33,538 nt of DNA from a virus, in the IMG/VR virus record IMGVR_UViG_3300046328_000149, positions 1-33,538 of that record. The stretch is one strand, 5' to 3'. Positions 31,192 through 33,538 of this stretch are shown piece by piece. Made by a program: the position numbers and the translations under genes. How positions within the stretch are numbered: the first letter of the stretch is position 1; each line of letters starts with the position of its first letter. The notes under the pieces are model-generated. The model saw only the letters and a list, made by a program, of their open reading frames with translations, ran no database searches and was not told where the DNA came from.

Positions 31192-31230
31192 TACCACCTC
31201 AATTAATTGTGGAGAACACCCTCAAATTCA
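31081..31230 (+). repeat. Degenerate tandem repeat, period 63-65 bp
   Basis: AATACGCTCAAATTAGGGTC starts at 31087 and again at 31150 (exact for 22 bases, 63 bp apart, in frame). A third copy, GTGGAGAACACCCTCAAATT at 31209, matches GTGGAGAATACGCTCAAATT of copy 1 at 18 of 20 positions. The first two copies encode NTLKLGS; the third is past the stop codon. Confidence 0.75.
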
Positions 31231-31253
31231 CATATTGTAAATCATTTAACAGA

Positions 31254-32036
31254 TTAAATATACGTTCCACTAGCTGTAAAAGTAGTTCCAGTTGGAAATA
31301 CAAGTGATTTGAGTTGGATATTATCGAATCTATTATTAATATTGGTGGTGTAGCCAGTATTTGAGAATTCTTTAAATGAATCTAAAAACCCAATATTCAT
31401 TGCATATGTCCTACCAGTGATATTAAGTTGTGTTAATTTATAAAATATTGTTTCACCACTTTTAGGTATAAATAAGTTATCGAAAAATGGTATTATTTTG
31501 CCAGTTTTTGCGTTATAGAAAGAAAATTTAATATACACATTAACAGATGTGCCAGTTTGTTGAGCAATAAATGTTTTGGGTATTAATATTTTTGTTTGTT
31601 CATCAGTTGTTAAAAATCTAATATTTGTTGAACCAGTATATCGATTTGATGTTATTGGTTTAATATATGTTGTGGATAATAAATTTTGTATTTTGCTATT
31701 AACAGAATCATATACTTCCATAGCATAGAAGCTATTAATAAACGAAGTTTGGTTTTGATTTAATTCTGTTTGTGTGAAACCAGCATGTTTATATGTTGTA
31801 TTAAATGATAATGTATTTCCTGATCTAAAACTAAATGAAAGTAATAAATTTGGTGTAGGTTGTTCAAATTTAAATCTAATCTTCTCACTATCTAGATATG
31901 GATTAATTCTTTCTTCTTCTTTGGTTTGGGCAATTAAAGAAATATCAGATTCATCAAAATACACATCAAATCCATTTTTTAGATTTAATTTAATATTTTT
32001 ATCTAAATTATCATTTAAAAATTTTTCACTTAACAT
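31254..32036 (-). CDS. Probable virion structural protein
   Basis: 260 residues, second gene of a two-gene minus-strand unit; its ATG is 1 nt past the stop of the upstream gene. It is beta-rich with a Phe/Asn/Thr bias (LLLSFSFRSGNTLSFNTTYK, KIIPFFDNLFIPKSGETIFY), and a C-terminal TTFTASGTYI strand, as in tail or fibre-related proteins. The N-terminal segment (KNGFDVYFDESDISLIAQTK) is more soluble. No cysteines and no membrane helices. No family recognised; its pairing with the 385-residue gene suggests both belong to one virion sub-structure. Confidence 0.5.
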   Translation of the reverse strand: MLSEKFLNDNLDKNIKLNLKNGFDVYFDESDISLIAQTKEEERINPYLDSEKIRFKFEQPTPNLLLSFSFRSGNTLSFNTTYKHAGFTQTELNQNQTSFINSFYAMEVYDSVNSKIQNLLSTTYIKPITSNRYTGSTNIRFLTTDEQTKILIPKTFIAQQTGTSVNVYIKFSFYNAKTGKIIPFFDNLFIPKSGETIFYKLTQLNITGRTYAMNIGFLDSFKEFSNTGYTTNINNRFDNIQLKSLVFPTGTTFTASGTYI

Positions 32037-32037
32037 A

Positions 32038-33195
32038 TTAACATGGTGCGTTTAATTTTTCAAAATTATTTGATAACGAGTTTGCAATATTGGTTGAACC
32101 TGTTTGATAGATTGATCTAAACAATGTTAATGTATCAGCATCGGTTAAATCTGGTTTCATATCTAATATTAGATTATTATATACGTAATGTCTTCCATTA
32201 ACAAATGGATAATCAACCCCATTTAACGACTCTGGTTCAATAAAACCATAATCTAGTATATCTCTCCATAAATAGTTTTGGGTTGATTCTAGAAGCACCT
32301 TATGGTCTGGAATGATGGCATTTGTAACACCACTATAAACCAATTCGGAGTTTTCTGAAAAATCTCTTAATTTTATTTTATGAAATGGTTTATATTTTAA
32401 TATTATAGTTTTATTAACTAAACTCACATTTTTGTAATTACCATTAATATAATATTCTTGTTCTTGAACTATCTCTTCAATAAAGTTTTCTTTTGTATAT
32501 TCAATCAAATTTCCATATACTGTACTTGCCGTTGTTGGTAAAGTTAAAACAGGATATGAATAGCTTGTTGGCTCTTCTCCATCACCATATTCAGTATATC
32601 TTACAAATTCCGATTGTGGTGCAGTTGTGGTTGGTATGTACTCAAAGTATATGTATAAGTCCATTAATGGCTTATTAAACCTATCAACAATGTTATTCAC
32701 ATCAATATCCACATCAAAATTGTATAGATTCTTTTTTTCATTAAATAAATTAACACTATACCCACAACTATAGGTATCAAAATCTGTTAATTGTGTTAAT
32801 TTATCAAAATATTGGATATATCTATCATTATTTAATGTAGTTCCACTACTATAAGATACCTTGCATAGATATGTTTTAAAGCTATTTGAAAAATTTTTTA
32901 ATAAATTATTATTAATTTCAGATTGAACTGGTGGCCTAAAGAAATCAGTAGTGCCACTATATTGGATTGGAATGTTATTAAATAAAGAAAAATATTCAAT
33001 ATTCCCATATATCCTAAATTTGGTTGATTGCTGCCTCTCATAATCAAATCTTTCAGATAATGATAGATACCTATTAACAATATCTTCATTAATTTGCTTT
33101 CTTTCAGCCTTTAATTCAACATTGAGATAAATGTCTTGGTTGACACTATCTGTATTCTTAAACTGATTTAATTGGATTTGAGTCGATTCTTGCAA
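32038..33195 (-). CDS. Probable virion structural protein with TTG start
   Basis: 385 residues. The frame has an in-frame TAA 9 nt before the TTG at 33195 and no other start until far inside, so TTG initiation is likely. The N-terminus QIQLNQFKNTDSVNQDIYLN is followed by a helical KAERKQINEDIVNRYLSLSE; the rest is aromatic and beta-rich (YFEYIPTTTAPQSEFVRYTE; LLESTQNYLWRDILDYGFIE). I recognise no family, but the composition and the presence of a late-promoter-like site 10 nt upstream place it with virion proteins such as baseplate or neck components. It is the first gene of the unit ending at 31254. Confidence 0.55.
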   Translation of the reverse strand: MQESTQIQLNQFKNTDSVNQDIYLNVELKAERKQINEDIVNRYLSLSERFDYERQQSTKFRIYGNIEYFSLFNNIPIQYSGTTDFFRPPVQSEINNNLLKNFSNSFKTYLCKVSYSSGTTLNNDRYIQYFDKLTQLTDFDTYSCGYSVNLFNEKKNLYNFDVDIDVNNIVDRFNKPLMDLYIYFEYIPTTTAPQSEFVRYTEYGDGEEPTSYSYPVLTLPTTASTVYGNLIEYTKENFIEEIVQEQEYYINGNYKNVSLVNKTIILKYKPFHKIKLRDFSENSELVYSGVTNAIIPDHKVLLESTQNYLWRDILDYGFIEPESLNGVDYPFVNGRHYVYNNLILDMKPDLTDADTLTLFRSIYQTGSTNIANSLSNNFEKLNAPC

Positions 33196-33205
33196 GATTT
33201 CTTTT

Positions 33206-33217
33206 TACATAAATATT
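33206..33217 (-). promoter_or_regulatory. Candidate late promoter for the 31254-33195 unit
   Basis: On the minus strand AATATTTATGTA ends 10 nt before the TTG at 33195. It keeps the TATTTATGTA core of the fibre-operon site and differs at the 5' bases. Confidence 0.35.
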
Positions 33218-33273
33218 TGGAAAATAATTTCTTTTATGAGATATTTGAGTTTTTAACAATAAACAGTTATTAA

Positions 33274-33538
33274 ATGTTTAATATCCATCTCTCAAAAGAA
33301 TATTGCTCTTATATTAAAGATATACTCTATCGGATTGGTGATAGTTTGGATAATAGTGAATTTGTCATTATATATAATAGTTTTTGTTTACCAAATATTA
33401 AATTAATTGCTGTAGAATTAACAGATTTAAATATTCAAATATTTAAAAATCCATATAATGATAGTGTTAATACATATCAGGTAGTATTTAAAGTCGAAGA
33501 TAATAATTATGTTTATGGTGAAAGATTTAGATTAATAG
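33274..33538 (+). CDS. C-x-Y-I-x-D-I family protein (partial)
   Basis: ATG at 33274 opens a frame that runs off the window end after 88 codons. The N-terminus MFNIHLSKEYCSYIKDILYR carries the family motif with the cysteine at residue 11. Then DSLDNSEFVIIYNSF parallels the LLxDE segment of other members, and a beta-rich part follows (IKLIAVELTDLNIQIFKNPY). The C-terminal half resembles the 215-397 ORF. It is on the plus strand like all the other members. The true end lies outside the window. Confidence 0.6.
   Translation, partial: MFNIHLSKEYCSYIKDILYRIGDSLDNSEFVIIYNSFCLPNIKLIAVELTDLNIQIFKNPYNDSVNTYQVVFKVEDNNYVYGERFRLI

Noticed and set aside
31081-31230. CRISPR-like repeat array
   Set aside because: Only three degenerate copies, the first two coding in frame inside a gene, with no spacer-like diversity or cas genes.

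Overview
The window is a very AT-rich segment of a large contractile-tailed (myovirus, T4-superfamily) phage. The diagnostic genes are a tail sheath (gp18-like, 24740-27412, minus), a tail tube (gp19-like, 22199-22687, minus), a gp5-like OB-fold baseplate protein (17516-18403), a set of large tail-fibre-type proteins (392-7709, minus) and a gp55-like late sigma factor (13131-14015). A Bacteroidetes/Flavobacteria-type host is inferred. Start codons lack Shine-Dalgarno sequences and sit behind A/T-only leaders, two units have the TAnnTTTG -7 element of that phylum, and there is a lipoprotein whose post-cysteine residues fit the Bacteroidetes surface-export signal.

Layout: (1) 1-397, end of an incoming plus-strand gene and one small ORF. 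(2) 392-7709, minus-strand operon of fibre/appendage proteins. (3) 7710-7899, divergent intergenic region. (4) 7900-14015, plus-strand operon: PhoH ATPase, ClpP-like protease, M14 aspartoacylase-like hydrolase, HAD-like protein, small protein, two glycosyltransferases and the sigma factor. (5) 14008-14899, four tandem copies of a small motif domain. (6) 14945-18403, plus-strand structural/baseplate operon. (7) 18396-20136, minus strand: small membrane protein and a lone TnpB. (8) 20213-22160, plus strand: PD-(D/E)XK nuclease followed by a cascade of overlapping micro-genes. (9) 22199-27412, minus strand: tail tube, EDxHD homing endonuclease, tail sheath. (10) 27531-29973 plus, 29990-30457 minus (lipoprotein), 30766-31191 plus, 31254-33195 minus (two virion-type proteins), 33274-end plus, partial.

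Two threads tie the window together. First, an apparently undescribed, dispersed family of small plus-strand ORFs shares the motif C-x-Y-[IV]-x-[DE]-I, often followed by LL-x-[DNE]-E. About a dozen copies fill the spaces between structural modules, including three in one protein and a run of ATGA-overlapping micro-genes. Second, a motif close to ACTATTTATRTA lies 0-37 nt upstream of the first gene of each virion operon, and also of TnpB and the homing endonuclease. It is absent from the PhoH/sigma, nuclease and accessory units. With a gp55-like sigma factor encoded in the same window, this is a credible late promoter. Selfish or defensive cargo is prominent: a TnpB with a rearranged catalytic site, a homing endonuclease between tube and sheath, and a putative surface lipoprotein.

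No tRNA, rRNA or CRISPR array was seen. Functions were assigned by reading motifs; no database search was run.
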